Source of the DNA: Anaerolineae bacterium
GTDB lineage: Bacteria > Chloroflexota > Anaerolineae > Aggregatilineales > Phototrophicaceae
Length of the DNA: 49,531 bases
Reading direction: 5' to 3'
Assembly (NCBI GenBank): GCA_022824565.1
Contig: JAJDZQ010000056.1
Location: 1 to 49,531 of the forward strand
Positions 23,694 through 31,912 of this stretch are shown one piece after another. Made by a program: the position numbers and the translations under genes. The notes below the pieces were generated by a model that was given only the letters and a program-made list of their open reading frames with translations, was not told the origin of the DNA and did not search any database. How positions within the stretch are numbered: the first letter of the stretch is position 1; the number at the start of each line of letters is the position of its first letter.

Positions 23694-24102
23694 GTTCAAC
23701 CCGCCTAATCCTCAAGCTTTCTTCGCCACAGTCTGGGCTATCGTGCGGCAGATCCCGCCGGGCAAAGTCAGCAGCTATGGTCAGATCGCTTCCATGATCG
23801 CGCCCGCCGATTATGCCGATCCACAAACCATGCGCCGTCTCGCTCCGCGCTGGGTGGGCACGGCAATGCGCAAATCTCCGCGAGGCATGGCCGTCCCCTG
23901 GCAGCGCGTCATCAACAGCCAGGGGCGCATCAGCTTTCCGCCGGGCAGCCCGCAAGCCGCAGAACAACAACGACTGCTGGAAAGCGAGGGCATAGGATTT
24001 GATGCCAGCGGCAAAGTCGATTTGCGGCGCTATGGCTGGCAGGGACCGCCCGATAGCTATTTGCAGGCACACAATCTGCTGCCGCCGCGGCCTTTACGGT
24101 AG
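23692..24102 (+). CDS. Alkyltransferase-like protein (ATL), MGMT family
   Basis: A 136-residue single-domain protein of the O6-alkylguanine-DNA alkyltransferase fold. The helix-turn-helix has IPPGKVSSYGQIA, and the active-site segment reads PWQRVINSQGRIS: Trp70 replaces the alkyl-accepting cysteine of MGMT (PCHR). ATL proteins bind alkylated bases without repairing them and recruit nucleotide excision repair. No Shine-Dalgarno sequence precedes the ATG at 23692. An in-frame ATG at 23668 is an alternative, but it would lie inside the opposing VOC gene. Confidence 0.85.
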   Translation: MFNPPNPQAFFATVWAIVRQIPPGKVSSYGQIASMIAPADYADPQTMRRLAPRWVGTAMRKSPRGMAVPWQRVINSQGRISFPPGSPQAAEQQRLLESEGIGFDASGKVDLRRYGWQGPPDSYLQAHNLLPPRPLR

Positions 24103-24122
24103 GTGGCAGCAGCTCGCCCTGC

Positions 24123-25196
24123 CTAGAACTGTACATAGCTGTTTTCTGCCAGCACGAAGCGATGGGCGTCGGGCATATGCGTGGCGGCGAATACGCGCGC
24201 GTTGTCGGCCAGCAAGCTGCGGTCGATGCGCCCAATAATGTTGCGGATCTCGCAATTCTTCATCACGATGCTGGCTTCAATCTCGCTGCCAGCCACCACC
24301 ACATTGTCGCCCAGCGATGAATAGGGACCGACATAGCTGTCGCTGATGACCGTGTCTGCGCCGATGATGACAGGCCCGCGCACGACGCTGTTGATGATGC
24401 GGCTGTTGCGACCGATCAAAACGCGGTGAGAAACTTCGCTGTCGCCTTCGATCTGGTCGCTGCTTTCTGGCGCGGGCGTATAGGGCAGCGCTTCTAGCAC
24501 CAGTTGGTTGGCCATGATGATGGCGTCTGGCTTGCCAGCGTCGATCCACCAGCCAGCCAATTCGTAAGACTGAACAGGATGGCCGTCGTTGATAAGAACC
24601 TGGATCGCATCCGTGATTTCCAGTTCGTTGCGGCCCGATGGTTTGATGCGCTGGATGGCTTCGAAAACGGAAGGGCGGAAGAGATACACGCCGGCGATAG
24701 CCAGGTTGGATGGCGGCTGCTGCGGTTTTTCGACCACTCGCACAATGCGCCCGTTTTCGATCTCGGCGATGCCAAAGCGCGTCGGGTCGGGCACTTTGCC
24801 CAGCACCACGGCGGCTTCGTTGTCCGATTCGGCGAATCCAGTGAGCAGGCTGGTCATTTTGTCCTGGAAGATATTGTCGCCCAGAAAGACAGTAAATGGC
24901 TCGTCGCCGATAAATTCCTGGCATAGCGCTGTCGCATGCGCCAGACCGCGTTGCTCGTCCTGCACGATATAGCTGATATCGACACCCAGTCCACTGCCAT
25001 CGCCCAAGTTGGATACGATCGGCGAATCCAGGCTGTTGACCACAATGCCAATATCAATCAAACCAGCTTTTTTGAGCGCGTCTATGGCATAACTGATCAG
25101 CCAGCGGTTGGCGACCGGCACCAAGGACTTCGGCATAGTCAAGGTGACAGGGCGCAGGCGCGTGCCCTGCCCCGCCGCAAGTATGAGCGCCTTCAT
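24123..25196 (-). CDS. Sugar-1-phosphate nucleotidylyltransferase (long RmlA type)
   Basis: A 357-residue enzyme that makes an NDP-sugar from NTP and sugar-1-phosphate. The N-terminal LAAGQGTRLRPVTLTMPKSLVPVAN is the nucleotide-binding signature, followed by FLGDNIF and VVEKPQQPPSNLAIAGVYLF. The C-terminal about 110 residues form a left-handed beta-helix (IGRNSRIINSVVRGPVIIGADT...). It resembles glucose-1-phosphate thymidylyltransferases of the StrD/archaeal long type. The ATG at 25196 follows GGGGAGA and is preferred over an in-frame start at 25238. It may feed the nearby glycan genes although it lies on the other strand. Confidence 0.85.
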   Translation of the reverse strand: MKALILAAGQGTRLRPVTLTMPKSLVPVANRWLISYAIDALKKAGLIDIGIVVNSLDSPIVSNLGDGSGLGVDISYIVQDEQRGLAHATALCQEFIGDEPFTVFLGDNIFQDKMTSLLTGFAESDNEAAVVLGKVPDPTRFGIAEIENGRIVRVVEKPQQPPSNLAIAGVYLFRPSVFEAIQRIKPSGRNELEITDAIQVLINDGHPVQSYELAGWWIDAGKPDAIIMANQLVLEALPYTPAPESSDQIEGDSEVSHRVLIGRNSRIINSVVRGPVIIGADTVISDSYVGPYSSLGDNVVVAGSEIEASIVMKNCEIRNIIGRIDRSLLADNARVFAATHMPDAHRFVLAENSYVQF

Positions 25197-25236
25197 GCAA
25201 ATGTCTCCCCGTTTTTTCGGTCGCGACGCTGCCAGC

Positions 25237-25245
25237 ATACTAGCA
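25237..25245 (-). promoter_or_regulatory. Extended -10 promoter element of the nucleotidylyltransferase gene
   Basis: TGC followed by TAGTAT on the minus strand, about 40 nt before the start codon. The -35 match is poor, as is common for extended -10 promoters. It separates this gene from the trmH/mazG unit upstream. Confidence 0.45.
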
Positions 25246-25277
25246 GAGCTTGCCAGAATGCGACAGGCGCAGGCGCT

Positions 25278-26015
25278 TCAACTGCGTTGGCGCATGACTT
25301 CAAAAGCGATGATGGCGACTGCGCTAATGGTGCCCAGCGAACCTGAAAACTCGCGCCCATAGGGGATGCGCAGTTGCATATCGGCGCGCTGCGGCAAAGA
25401 ACGGGTCAGTCCGCGGCGCTCGCCACCAATTAGCAAGAAGAGTGGCTGGGTCAGGTCGGCGGCGAACAGGGCTGTCGCATCGTCGGTATTGGCCGTCTGG
25501 GCAATGAGCAAGCCCCGCGCTCGGAAAAAACCGGCGGCTTCGGCGGCATTCTGCGCGATCGCCAACTTGATGCGTTCGCTGGCGCCGGCGCTGGCGCGAC
25601 CCACAATTGCGCTGGCGCTGGTCCAGTTGCGCGGGCGGACGACCAGCCCATGTGCGCCGGCCGCATACAAGGCGCGGATCGCCCCGCCAAAGTTGTAGGG
25701 ATCTTCTACGCCGTCCAGCATAATGATGAACGCAGCCGCATCTGCCTCCAGCAGCCCAGCCAGCGAAACAAATCTGCGCTCGCCCACAACAGCTACCATG
25801 CCGCCATGGCTGGTTCCGCTTGCCAGCTCATCAATGTCGGCGCGTGGACGGTAAGACAAGTGGATGCCGGCTGCAGCGGCTTGACGAGCCAACTGGTTCA
25901 GACGCCAGTCGTAGCGCTTGCCCTCGTCCAAGCAGAGCTGATGTATCGGTCGCGAGCCAGCATCCAGCGCCGCCTGGATGGACAGCCAGCCTTCCAGCAA
26001 TGTCTGCGCCGACAT
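25278..26015 (-). CDS. TrmH-family (SPOUT) RNA methyltransferase
   Basis: A 245-residue protein with an N-terminal substrate-binding domain (SIQAALDAGSRPIHQLCLDEGKR) and a SPOUT fold: MLDGVEDPYNFGGAIRALYAAGAHG (motif 1 with its Arg), IGGERRGLTRSL (motif 2) and IPYGREFSGSLGTISAVAIIAFEV (motif 3). In motif 3 the usual SLNVS Asn is replaced, as in a known TrmH subgroup. It should 2'-O-methylate a ribose in rRNA or tRNA; the target is unknown. Its ATG overlaps the stop of the MazG fusion gene by 1 bp (TAATG). Confidence 0.8.
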   Translation of the reverse strand: MSAQTLLEGWLSIQAALDAGSRPIHQLCLDEGKRYDWRLNQLARQAAAAGIHLSYRPRADIDELASGTSHGGMVAVVGERRFVSLAGLLEADAAAFIIMLDGVEDPYNFGGAIRALYAAGAHGLVVRPRNWTSASAIVGRASAGASERIKLAIAQNAAEAAGFFRARGLLIAQTANTDDATALFAADLTQPLFLLIGGERRGLTRSLPQRADMQLRIPYGREFSGSLGTISAVAIIAFEVMRQRS

Positions 26016-27505
26016 TACTTCTCCAGTTGTTTGGCTTGCCGCCACCAGGCTTCCAACTGAGCGAGCGACATGTCCGAAAGCGACAATCCCCGCGCCAGGG
26101 CCTGTGCCTCGACATAGCTGAAGCGCTTGTAGAACTTGGCATTGACCGAGCGCATGAGGCTTTCGGGGTCATCCACGCCCAGCCAGCGCAGCCAATTCAC
26201 CAGCACAAATATCAGATCGCCGATTTCCAACGCGCGCGCCGCATCACTTTCGGCAGAGAAGATTTCGTCCCATTCTTCGCGAGCTTTTTCGATGACGCCT
26301 TGGGCATCTTGCCAATCAAAGCCGATTTTTGCGACGCGCGCCGAATAACGATGCGCCACCAACAGCGCCGGCGCCAGCTTGGGGATGCCATCGAGAATGG
26401 AAGGGCTGGCACCAGCGCCCGCGGCTTTTTCTGCGCGTTTGATGTCTTCCCAATTGCGCGTGACTTTGTCGCTGTCGCCCGCCACATCGGCATCGGCATA
26501 GACATGCGGGTGTCGGCGAATCAGCTTCTGATTGAGCTGCCGTAGCACATCCGCCATCTGGAATTCGCCGTCGTCGGTCGCAATCTGCGTGTGCAGCGCG
26601 ATTTGCAGCAGCAGATCGCCCATCTCTTCGCAGAGCGCGACGGGATCTTCGGCGTCCAAAGTCTCCAGCATTTCATAGGCTTCTTCGATCAAAAAGGGGC
26701 GCAACGATTGATGCGTCTGCTCGCGGTCCCAGGGGCAACCGGCCGGCGAGCGCAAATGAGCGATGATATTTTGCAAAGACAGGAAGCTGCTAAGCTCGTC
26801 CAGTTGGGGCAGAAAGAGAGCGGTCATCACATCAATATGCGGGCTGCGGTCAATTTCGTACAAGGGCAGCGCTTCCACCAGCGCCTCGTCTGTGCCAGCG
26901 GCGTGCAGCAGCTTGACTGGAAATGTGTCCGGGTACTGGTTCATCAAAGTCAGTTTGAGGTCGGAAGCGACTCCGCGGCTGTAGACTTGCGCCAGCAGCG
27001 TCGGTAGAGCCGGGTTGATTGGCGGATGATATGCCGCAGCGACTTCCAACGCATCCAGGATCTGCAAGCCATCCAGCGCGTCAATCCCCAGCTGTGCCAG
27101 GCAGGGCTCGATAAAACTGAGCCCGTGTACAATCTCTACTTGCAGATTCTCTTGCCCAGCCAGGCTCAACAGCTGCGCGACAGTCGCCTCGCCAACCAGC
27201 GGGTCGCCGGGCACAGCGTAAACCAAGGATTCGCCCCGCCGCGCAACATCCAGCAAGCGCGCTGTGATTTGGGCATAGACATCAGCAAAGCGGCTGTTGG
27301 CTGCATAGATATCGTCAAAGCTGATGCATTGCCCGCTGCAGGGCAGTTCGGCCACTGCAGGATGCCGATTGGTGCGCAGGTAGAGCGTGTCGGCGTCTTG
27401 CAGGGCGCGCCAGGCTCGCCGCGTCAGGTGCTCTGCAGAGCCAGGTCCCAAACCGACAATGGTTACTTTGCCGCTGCTGGAGATGGCGCAGTCCTTTTTC
27501 CCCAC
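26015..27505 (-). CDS. Fusion of tetrapyrrole-methylase-like domain and MazG pyrophosphohydrolase (YabN-like)
   Basis: A protein of about 496 residues. The N-terminal half (about 12-235) has the SAM-dependent TP-methylase fold, with TIVGLGPG at the start and VYAVPGDPLVGEATV. The C-terminal half (about 250-490) is a MazG NTP pyrophosphohydrolase: LRSPAGCPWDREQTHQSLRPFLIEEAYE with the metal-binding EE..E and CEEMGDLLLQ. Such fusions (Bacillus YabN) are known; MazG removes aberrant NTPs, and the role of the methylase-like half is unclear. The start is GTG at 27505 or TTG at 27508, with no good ribosome-binding site. It follows rpsI by 45 nt. Confidence 0.87.
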   Translation of the reverse strand: MGKKDCAISSSGKVTIVGLGPGSAEHLTRRAWRALQDADTLYLRTNRHPAVAELPCSGQCISFDDIYAANSRFADVYAQITARLLDVARRGESLVYAVPGDPLVGEATVAQLLSLAGQENLQVEIVHGLSFIEPCLAQLGIDALDGLQILDALEVAAAYHPPINPALPTLLAQVYSRGVASDLKLTLMNQYPDTFPVKLLHAAGTDEALVEALPLYEIDRSPHIDVMTALFLPQLDELSSFLSLQNIIAHLRSPAGCPWDREQTHQSLRPFLIEEAYEMLETLDAEDPVALCEEMGDLLLQIALHTQIATDDGEFQMADVLRQLNQKLIRRHPHVYADADVAGDSDKVTRNWEDIKRAEKAAGAGASPSILDGIPKLAPALLVAHRYSARVAKIGFDWQDAQGVIEKAREEWDEIFSAESDAARALEIGDLIFVLVNWLRWLGVDDPESLMRSVNAKFYKRFSYVEAQALARGLSLSDMSLAQLEAWWRQAKQLEK

Positions 27506-27550
27506 CAAGCAATTCGGCTTGTAGGCAACGGTCCGTGCTGGGCCGTCGAG

Positions 27551-27946
27551 CTAACGCTTGGTATAGGTGGGCGCTTTGCGGGCGCGCTTCAAGCCGGGCT
27601 TCTTGCGTTCTTTGGCGCGGGCATCGCGCGAAAGGAAGCCCTCTCGCTTCAAGGTGCCGCGCAGATCGGGGTCGATCTTTTCCAGCGCGCGTGCCACACC
27701 CAGCAAGATCGCGTCTCGCTGCCCGGTGATGCCGCCGCCATTGACATGCACAGAGACATCATAGCTGCGCTCTTGCCCGATATGGGTGAGGGGCGCCAGG
27801 CAAACCAACATATCGCCAAAGCGCGGCAAGTACTCTTCGCCCGCTTTGCCGTTGATGATGAAACGACCGGTGCCGCCCGGGAAGAGTCGCACGCGCGCCG
27901 ATGCCGATTTGCGCCGCCCGATGCCTTCGTAATATTGTGCTGACAT
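27551..27946 (-). CDS. rpsI: Small ribosomal subunit protein S9
   Basis: 131 residues. YEGIGRRKSASARVRLFPG at the start and the basic tail ending KAPTYTKR, whose last Lys-Arg reaches the P-site tRNA, are diagnostic. The ATG at 27946 follows AAGGAG. It is paired with rplM, 22 nt upstream, as in most bacteria. Here the pair is attached to the end of the alpha operon after truA. Confidence 0.95.
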   Translation of the reverse strand: MSAQYYEGIGRRKSASARVRLFPGGTGRFIINGKAGEEYLPRFGDMLVCLAPLTHIGQERSYDVSVHVNGGGITGQRDAILLGVARALEKIDPDLRGTLKREGFLSRDARAKERKKPGLKRARKAPTYTKR

Positions 27947-27968
27947 GGAGTTCTCCTTAGTGGCTCGC

Positions 27969-28412
27969 CTAGAGCTCGAGCGATTGAGGCTGCTGAGCCT
28001 GATGCGGATGGTCGGCACCCGCGTAAATCTTGAGTTTTCGGTACATTTGCCTGCCCAGCGGTCCTTTGGGCAGCATGCCTTTGATAGCGAATTGCAGCGC
28101 GCGCGTGGGGTAACGGCGCAGCATCTCGCGCAGGGTCATTTGTTTCAAGCCGCCAGGATAGCCAGTGTGGCGATAATAGATCTTTTGGTCGAGGCGCTTG
28201 CCAGTGACATGAATTTTGTCGGCGTTGACGATGATGACATAATCGCCCGTATCCAAATGCGATGTGAAATAGGGCTTGTGCTTGCCGCGCAAGATCGGCG
28301 CGACTTTGGATGCCAGGCGGCCGAGCGTCATGCCCTTGGCGTCGATGACGAACCAGCCCCGCTCGATATCAGCCGGTGTTGTCGCATAGGTCTTCTGTAC
28401 TGCTTGTCTCAT
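27969..28412 (-). CDS. rplM: Large ribosomal subunit protein L13
   Basis: 147 residues. [45 protein letters not shown] and [10 protein letters not shown] are diagnostic. The start overlaps the truA stop by 4 bp, so translation is probably coupled. It binds 23S rRNA early in large-subunit assembly. Confidence 0.95.
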   Translation of the reverse strand: MRQAVQKTYATTPADIERGWFVIDAKGMTLGRLASKVAPILRGKHKPYFTSHLDTGDYVIIVNADKIHVTGKRLDQKIYYRHTGYPGGLKQMTLREMLRRYPTRALQFAIKGMLPKGPLGRQMYRKLKIYAGADHPHQAQQPQSLEL

Positions 28413-29239
28413 TGTTGTTCCTCCAGCGTTGCGCCGGCTCTGCCTTTTGCGCTCTCGCCACTTGCTGCTGCTGCCAAAATAGCGGGTGGATAACCCACCG
28501 CCTGCAAGGTCAAACCCTGGGGTGGCGCCAGATGCTTGGCTCGCTGCAGGTCTCGGCTGTGCAAGACCTGTGCAAATTCGTCCACAGTCAGCCTGCCTCT
28601 GCCCACCCTAATCATCATCCCAACCAAACGGCGCACCATATGATACAAGAATGCTGTGCCGCGGATGCGATAGATGCAAGTTTCGCCATCGTCCGTTTCT
28701 GCTAGGCACCAGCGCGACTCAAAAACCGTGCGGATGGTATTGCTGCTGCCAGCTTGCGGCGCAGTGCCAAAGGCGGCAAAGTCGCGCTCGCCCAGGCAGC
28801 ATTCCGCCGCCGCTTGCATCTCCGACTTGTCCAGCTCTACGCCAGCCAATTGCCATTCAAAGCGCGCCGTCAAGGGATTGGGCGCTGCCGGCGTCCGGAT
28901 GCGGTAGGCATAATGCCGCCAAAGCGCATCGTAGCGGGGATGAAAAGCCGGCGCAGGCCAACAGCTTTGCAAGGCGATGTCCAATGGCAATTGCGAATTG
29001 ACCGCTCGCTGCAAGTCAGATTCGCTGTGCCGCCAAGCTGCATCGAAGGCGATGACTTGCCCGGCCGCATGCACACCTGCATCTGTTCGTCCCGCCGCCA
29101 CAATCTTGACATCTCGTCCACACACCCTGCCCAGCGCCGCCTCCACCGCTGCCTGGATGGTTGGCGTTGGCGCGGGCTGTCGCTGGAAGCCTTGATAGGC
29201 TGTGCCGTCATAGGCAAGGAGCGCGCCGTAACGGGTCAT
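28409..29239 (-). CDS. truA: tRNA pseudouridine(38-40) synthase
   Basis: 276 residues. It modifies U38-U40 in the anticodon arm of many tRNAs. The N-terminal [16 protein letters not shown] and the active-site [13 protein letters not shown] with catalytic Asp53 are diagnostic, and [19 protein letters not shown] lies near the end. The ATG at 29239 gives the standard N-terminus; a TTG at 29257 overlapping the rplQ stop is an alternative. The position between rplQ and rplM is common in Gram-positive-type gene orders. Confidence 0.93.
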   Translation of the reverse strand: MTRYGALLAYDGTAYQGFQRQPAPTPTIQAAVEAALGRVCGRDVKIVAAGRTDAGVHAAGQVIAFDAAWRHSESDLQRAVNSQLPLDIALQSCWPAPAFHPRYDALWRHYAYRIRTPAAPNPLTARFEWQLAGVELDKSEMQAAAECCLGERDFAAFGTAPQAGSSNTIRTVFESRWCLAETDDGETCIYRIRGTAFLYHMVRRLVGMMIRVGRGRLTVDEFAQVLHSRDLQRAKHLAPPQGLTLQAVGYPPAILAAAASGESAKGRAGATLEEQQ

Positions 29240-29253
29240 CACCTGTCGATAGC

Positions 29254-29661
29254 TCAATCCTCGTCTTCGTAATCAACCAGCTCAATCACAGCCATTTCGG
29301 CATTGTCGCCTTTGCGCGGTCCCAGCTTCACTATGCGCGTGTAGCCACCGGGGCGATCGGCATACAAAGGCGCGAGCTCGTCAAACACCTTGCCGACCAG
29401 CACGCGGTCGTTGTTTAGCCGGCGAGCCACCTGGCGGCGCGCATGCACAGCGATTAGCTCATCGCCGCGCGCTTCTGCCCGCGCCAAGCCGCGTTTGGCA
29501 ATCGTAATCAGCCGCTCGGCATGCCCTTGCACAAACTTGGCTTTGTGAAAGGTCGTACGGATGCGTCCGCGCTTTAGCAGCTCGGTAGCCAGATTCATGC
29601 GCAGCGCTTTGCGGTGGCTGCTGCTGCGATTTAGCTTCTTGCCATGGTGTCGGTGTCGCAT
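29254..29661 (-). CDS. rplQ: Large ribosomal subunit protein L17
   Basis: 135 residues. MRHRHHGKKLNRSSSHRKALRMNLATELLKRGRIRTT is the typical start, and the YTRIVKLGPRKGDNAEMAVIELV block near the end is conserved. An acidic tail (DYEDED) closes it. It directly follows rpoA, with a gap of 21 nt. Confidence 0.95.
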   Translation of the reverse strand: MRHRHHGKKLNRSSSHRKALRMNLATELLKRGRIRTTFHKAKFVQGHAERLITIAKRGLARAEARGDELIAVHARRQVARRLNNDRVLVGKVFDELAPLYADRPGGYTRIVKLGPRKGDNAEMAVIELVDYEDED

Positions 29662-29682
29662 GTCCTGCGCCTCGCTAGTCGC

Positions 29683-30702
29683 TTAGTCTGCCCTGTCGAG
29701 GGGCCAATAATTCTTTTCCGCCAGCTTCTCGGTCAGCTCGTCCAGCGATTTTTCGCCAAAATTGCGGATGGCGAGCATGGCATCTGGCCCGCGATGCAGC
29801 ATATCCAGCACATCGCCCACCGAAGTGATGCCGGTGCGCTTTAACGAATTGAAGACGCGCACACTCAAGTCCAGTTCTTCGATCGGCTTGTCATAGAGTG
29901 GCGGATAGGTCGGTTCGTCGTCGATAGGCGTGGGCAGTTCGATAGCCTGGAACCATTCTTCGTCCACACCGGCGATGACCTTGAGGTGGTGCATCATGAT
30001 CTGCGCCGATTGCGCCAATGCTTCTTGCGGGCGGATGGTGCCGTCTGTCCAAAGCTCGAGCACCAGTCGGTCATAATTGGTGCGCTGACCGACGCGGGCG
30101 CGCTCGACCTCAAAGTTGACGCGCTTTATGGGGCTGAAGATGGCATCGACCGGCAACTCGCCGATTGGCAATCGCCCACGATCTTCGGCCGGGCTGAAGC
30201 CGCGCCCGCTGCTCACCTCAAATTCCATTTCGATGTGGGCATCGCGGTCGTCCACCGTGAAAAGATAGAGGCTGGGGTTTTCGATCTGCACTTCGGGCGG
30301 CGCAGTGATATCGCCAGCTGTCACGGTGCCTTCTGCGCCTCGATATTCCAGCCGCATGCGCGAGCTTTCAACGCCGTGCAACACCAGCCGCAACTGCTTG
30401 AGCTGCAAGATGAGCTGGGTCATATCTTCGCGAACGCCGGGTATTTTGGAAAATTCGTGATGCACATCGGAGACGCGCACACTGGTCACCGATGCGCCGG
30501 GCAGCGAAGACAACAAAACGCGCCGCAGACCATTGCCCAACGTCAAGCCATAGCCGCTTTCCAAGGGACCGATGACAAAACGCCCATAATCGCGCGTGGG
30601 ATATTCGCATTCGACTTGATGTGGCAGCACCATATTGGCGGTTACAGAGTTCGCCTCTGCCACAGCCGGTCCAAAATCTGGCGAAGTTGCAGGAAACACC
30701 AT
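29683..30702 (-). CDS. rpoA: DNA-directed RNA polymerase alpha subunit
   Basis: 339 residues. The N-terminal dimerisation domain includes FVIGPLESGYGLTLGNGLRRVLLSSLPGASVTSVRV. The C-terminal domain (about 270-330) has the helix-hairpin-helix IRNFGEKSLDELTEKL that contacts the UP element and activators. The first 23 residues have no family counterpart; ATG at 30633 is an alternative start. rpsD, which usually precedes rpoA, is missing here. Confidence 0.95.
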   Translation of the reverse strand: MVFPATSPDFGPAVAEANSVTANMVLPHQVECEYPTRDYGRFVIGPLESGYGLTLGNGLRRVLLSSLPGASVTSVRVSDVHHEFSKIPGVREDMTQLILQLKQLRLVLHGVESSRMRLEYRGAEGTVTAGDITAPPEVQIENPSLYLFTVDDRDAHIEMEFEVSSGRGFSPAEDRGRLPIGELPVDAIFSPIKRVNFEVERARVGQRTNYDRLVLELWTDGTIRPQEALAQSAQIMMHHLKVIAGVDEEWFQAIELPTPIDDEPTYPPLYDKPIEELDLSVRVFNSLKRTGITSVGDVLDMLHRGPDAMLAIRNFGEKSLDELTEKLAEKNYWPLDRAD

Positions 30703-30723
30703 AGGGTCGTTAATGCCTTTCGA

Positions 30724-31122
30724 CTAGACGCGCCGACGTTTGGGCGGCCGCACGCCATTGTGCGGCACAGGAGTCACATCGCTGATAGAGCGGACTTTCA
30801 AACCGCTCTGCTGGATGGAGCGGATGGCTGCTTCGCGGCCCGGACCCGGTCCCTTGACGAAGATATCAACCTCTTTCATGCCATGCTGCTGCGAGTTGGC
30901 GGCGGCTGTTTCTGCGGCCATGCGGGCGGCATAAGGCGTGTTTTTGCGGCTGCCCGTGAAGCCCGATGTGCCAGCGCTCGCCCAGGTGACGACATTCCCA
31001 GACTGATCGGTCATGGATACGATGGTGTTATTGAAAGTCGCATAGATATGCGCCTGGCCATACGGGATATTTTTGTAGACCCGCCGTCCAGTGCTACGAC
31101 CAGCTCTTCTTGTTCTCGCCAT
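30724..31122 (-). CDS. rpsK: Small ribosomal subunit protein S11
   Basis: 132 residues. [45 protein letters not shown] and [13 protein letters not shown] are diagnostic. A 121-nt gap separates it from rpsM upstream; no gene or clear promoter was seen in it, only the ribosome-binding site CTGGAG. rpoA follows after 21 nt. Confidence 0.96.
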   Translation of the reverse strand: MARTRRAGRSTGRRVYKNIPYGQAHIYATFNNTIVSMTDQSGNVVTWASAGTSGFTGSRKNTPYAARMAAETAAANSQQHGMKEVDIFVKGPGPGREAAIRSIQQSGLKVRSISDVTPVPHNGVRPPKRRRV

Positions 31123-31243
31123 GGAACTGCTCCAGTACCTTACTTGTTACTTGTCCGGTTCGTTTTTCCAACATATTCCAGCGGCTCGCCTGCAGAAAAT
31201 CCCGCAATTGACAAGCCGCCGCAGATCCATACGCGCCGCGATG

Positions 31244-31630
31244 CTACTTCTTGGTTGCGCCGCGTCGCCGTCCGCGCCCTGCGACTGTTTGCTTTTTGCC
31301 GCGCCGCGTGCGCCCGTTGGTGCGCGTCCGCTGGCCCCGTACCGGCAAGCGCCGCCGATGCCGCAAGCCGCGATAGGAGTTGATTTCCATCAGGCGTTTG
31401 ATATTTAGCTGGGTCTGCCGGCGCAGGTCGCCTTCGGTTGTCAAGCTGCCGATCAATTCACGCAGACGTTGCACCTCGCTTTCGCTGAGATCGCGCACAC
31501 GCGTGCTGTGATTGATGCCGGCGCTGTCCAACAGGCGCTGGCTTGTCGATCTGCCGATGCCATAGATATAGGTCAAACCGATGACGACTCGTTTGTCGCG
31601 CGGCAGGTCTACCCCTTCGATTCTCGCCAT
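31244..31630 (-). CDS. rpsM: Small ribosomal subunit protein S13
   Basis: 128 residues. [30 protein letters not shown] and the basic [25 protein letters not shown] region, which contacts tRNA and bridges the subunits, are diagnostic. It follows rpmJ by 33 nt. Confidence 0.96.
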   Translation of the reverse strand: MARIEGVDLPRDKRVVIGLTYIYGIGRSTSQRLLDSAGINHSTRVRDLSESEVQRLRELIGSLTTEGDLRRQTQLNIKRLMEINSYRGLRHRRRLPVRGQRTRTNGRTRRGKKQTVAGRGRRRGATKK

Positions 31631-31663
31631 GGATGCGTCTCCTGGTCAGCTTCTTTGGGCTGG

Positions 31664-31777
31664 CTAGCCCTGCCTCTGCTTGTGTTTGGGATTTTCACAA
31701 ATAATCATGACACGGCGTTTGCGCTTGATGACACGACACTTTGGGCAGCGCCGCGTGACGCTGGCTGATACTTTCAT
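31664..31777 (-). CDS. rpmJ: Large ribosomal subunit protein L36, zinc type
   Basis: 37 residues: starts [14 protein letters not shown], then [22 protein letters not shown]. Cys11-x2-Cys14-x12-Cys27-x4-His32 is the L36 zinc site. AGGA lies 7-10 nt before the ATG. It is the first gene after a candidate promoter and leads the rpsM-rpsK-rpoA-rplQ run. infA, its usual upstream neighbour, is absent. Confidence 0.95.
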   Translation of the reverse strand: MKVSASVTRRCPKCRVIKRKRRVMIICENPKHKQRQG

Positions 31778-31856
31778 TGGCTGTTCCTCTAGCACTCGGC
31801 CTAACACAGACTGGCGTGAAACACCCTACCAGCTGGTCTGCTGACAACGAAAGAGC

Positions 31857-31885
31857 AGTCTAGCACAGACACGCGCGCAGGTAAA
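31857..31885 (-). promoter_or_regulatory. Promoter for the rpmJ-rpsM-rpsK-rpoA unit
   Basis: On the minus strand, TTTACC (31885-31880), a 17 bp spacer and an extended -10, TGC TAGACT (-10 at 31862-31857). The predicted leader is about 75 nt before rpmJ. It lies in the 135-nt gap after the hydrolase gene. Confidence 0.65.
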
Positions 31886-31912
31886 GGTCAACTTTTGCAC
31901 ATCACAGAACCG

